DNA of 64,000 nucleotides from Nostoc sp. CHAB 5844. Its GTDB lineage: Bacteria > Cyanobacteriota > Cyanobacteriia > Cyanobacteriales > Nostocaceae. Where the stretch lies: the NCBI RefSeq assembly GCF_020829595.1, contig NZ_JAIVFW010000016.1, positions 1 to 64,000 on the forward strand, in the 5' to 3' direction. Below, piece by piece: positions 63,894-64,000 of the stretch (position 1 is the first letter of the stretch; each line of letters starts with the position of its first letter). The notes below the pieces were generated by a model. That model saw only the letters and a program-made list of their open reading frames with translations. It ran no database searches and was not told where the DNA came from. The position numbers were made by a program, and so were the translations under genes.

Positions 63894-64000
63894 CTACCAG
63901 CTAGACTTAACCACTCCAGGTAACAAACCTTCGTGCGCCCATTCCCGCAGAACGTTCCGAGACAGTCCAAAGTCGCGGTATACACCTCTAGGACGACCAG
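63894..64000 (-). CDS. rpsN: 30S ribosomal protein S14, 3' part
   Basis: The minus strand encodes [20 protein letters not shown], then [14 protein letters not shown] and TAG (63894). This is the S14 C-terminus; GRPRG-(V/Y)YRxFGLSR is the family signature. The gene runs past the window's right edge, so the start is not visible. Confidence 0.95.
   Translation of the reverse strand, partial: GRPRGVYRDFGLSRNVLREWAHEGLLPGVVKSSW

Overview
The window looks like chromosome from a filamentous, Nostoc-type (probably heterocyst-forming) cyanobacterium. Supporting signs are many HIP1 octamers (GCGATCGC), heptanucleotide STRR tandem repeats (AAGTATG/CTTCATA type), dispersed palindromic repeats, chlB, a Ycf37-like photosystem I factor, a cyanobacterial flavodiiron protein (Flv1 type), a DHNA-CoA thioesterase of phylloquinone synthesis, an SLH-domain protein and a CyRepA1-type replication protein. 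The species cannot be named from the sequence alone.

Layout. 0-11 kb: ribosome-rescue factor ArfB, a retropepsin-like protease, an M50 site-2 protease, a GH13/CBM20 amylase, a TerB-like acidic protein, a 2H phosphoesterase, a YciI protein with a duplicated 3' end, a phasin-like protein and QueF. 11-17 kb: the CcsB/CcdA cytochrome c maturation pair and a divergent SucCD-like pair whose alpha subunit lacks the catalytic His. 17-25 kb: an unrecognised membrane protein, RNase Z, CobU, a thioesterase, and a HopA1-like protein next to an APH-like kinase. 25-30 kb: a broken two-partner-secretion transporter, a beta-helix/SLH protein, a TPR protein and a Uma2 protein. 30-35 kb: a MarR-controlled efflux operon whose HlyD adaptor appears internally deleted at a HIP1 site. 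35-45 kb: a methyltransferase/PrsW pair, threonine deaminase, an IS4-type remnant, L35/L20, a solute-binding protein, Ycf37 and a copper amine oxidase. 45-53 kb: chlB, then a small accessory block (DUF6883/DUF4926 pair, RNase III-like protein, lone antitoxin, CyRepA1-type replication protein) and a ketosynthase. 53-64 kb: DUF29, a dead Uma2 gene, Flv1, FtsX, DUF3598, a live Uma2 gene, a restriction-modification-like cassette, aat, and the end of rpsN.

The most striking pattern is small cargo placed at the 3' end of a housekeeping gene, with a second in-phase copy of that gene's 3' end on the far side. The DUF6883/DUF4926 pair sits between two copies of the chlB 3' end (68 bp each, four differences, all synonymous). 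The restriction-modification-like cassette sits between two copies of the aat 3' end (89 bp each, four differences). The yciI 3' end is duplicated in the same polarity with no cargo between. No integrase gene is visible at any of the three. The cassette also carries its own regulator and a perfect 18-bp palindrome directly upstream of the methyltransferase start.

Other points of interest are mobile palindromic or MITE-like repeats that have entered coding regions in frame (ketosynthase, Uma2, thioesterase C-terminus), and repeated TAGT-N6-ACTA sites in front of both marR and hlyD. Function calls are made by reading motifs by eye; no database search was possible.
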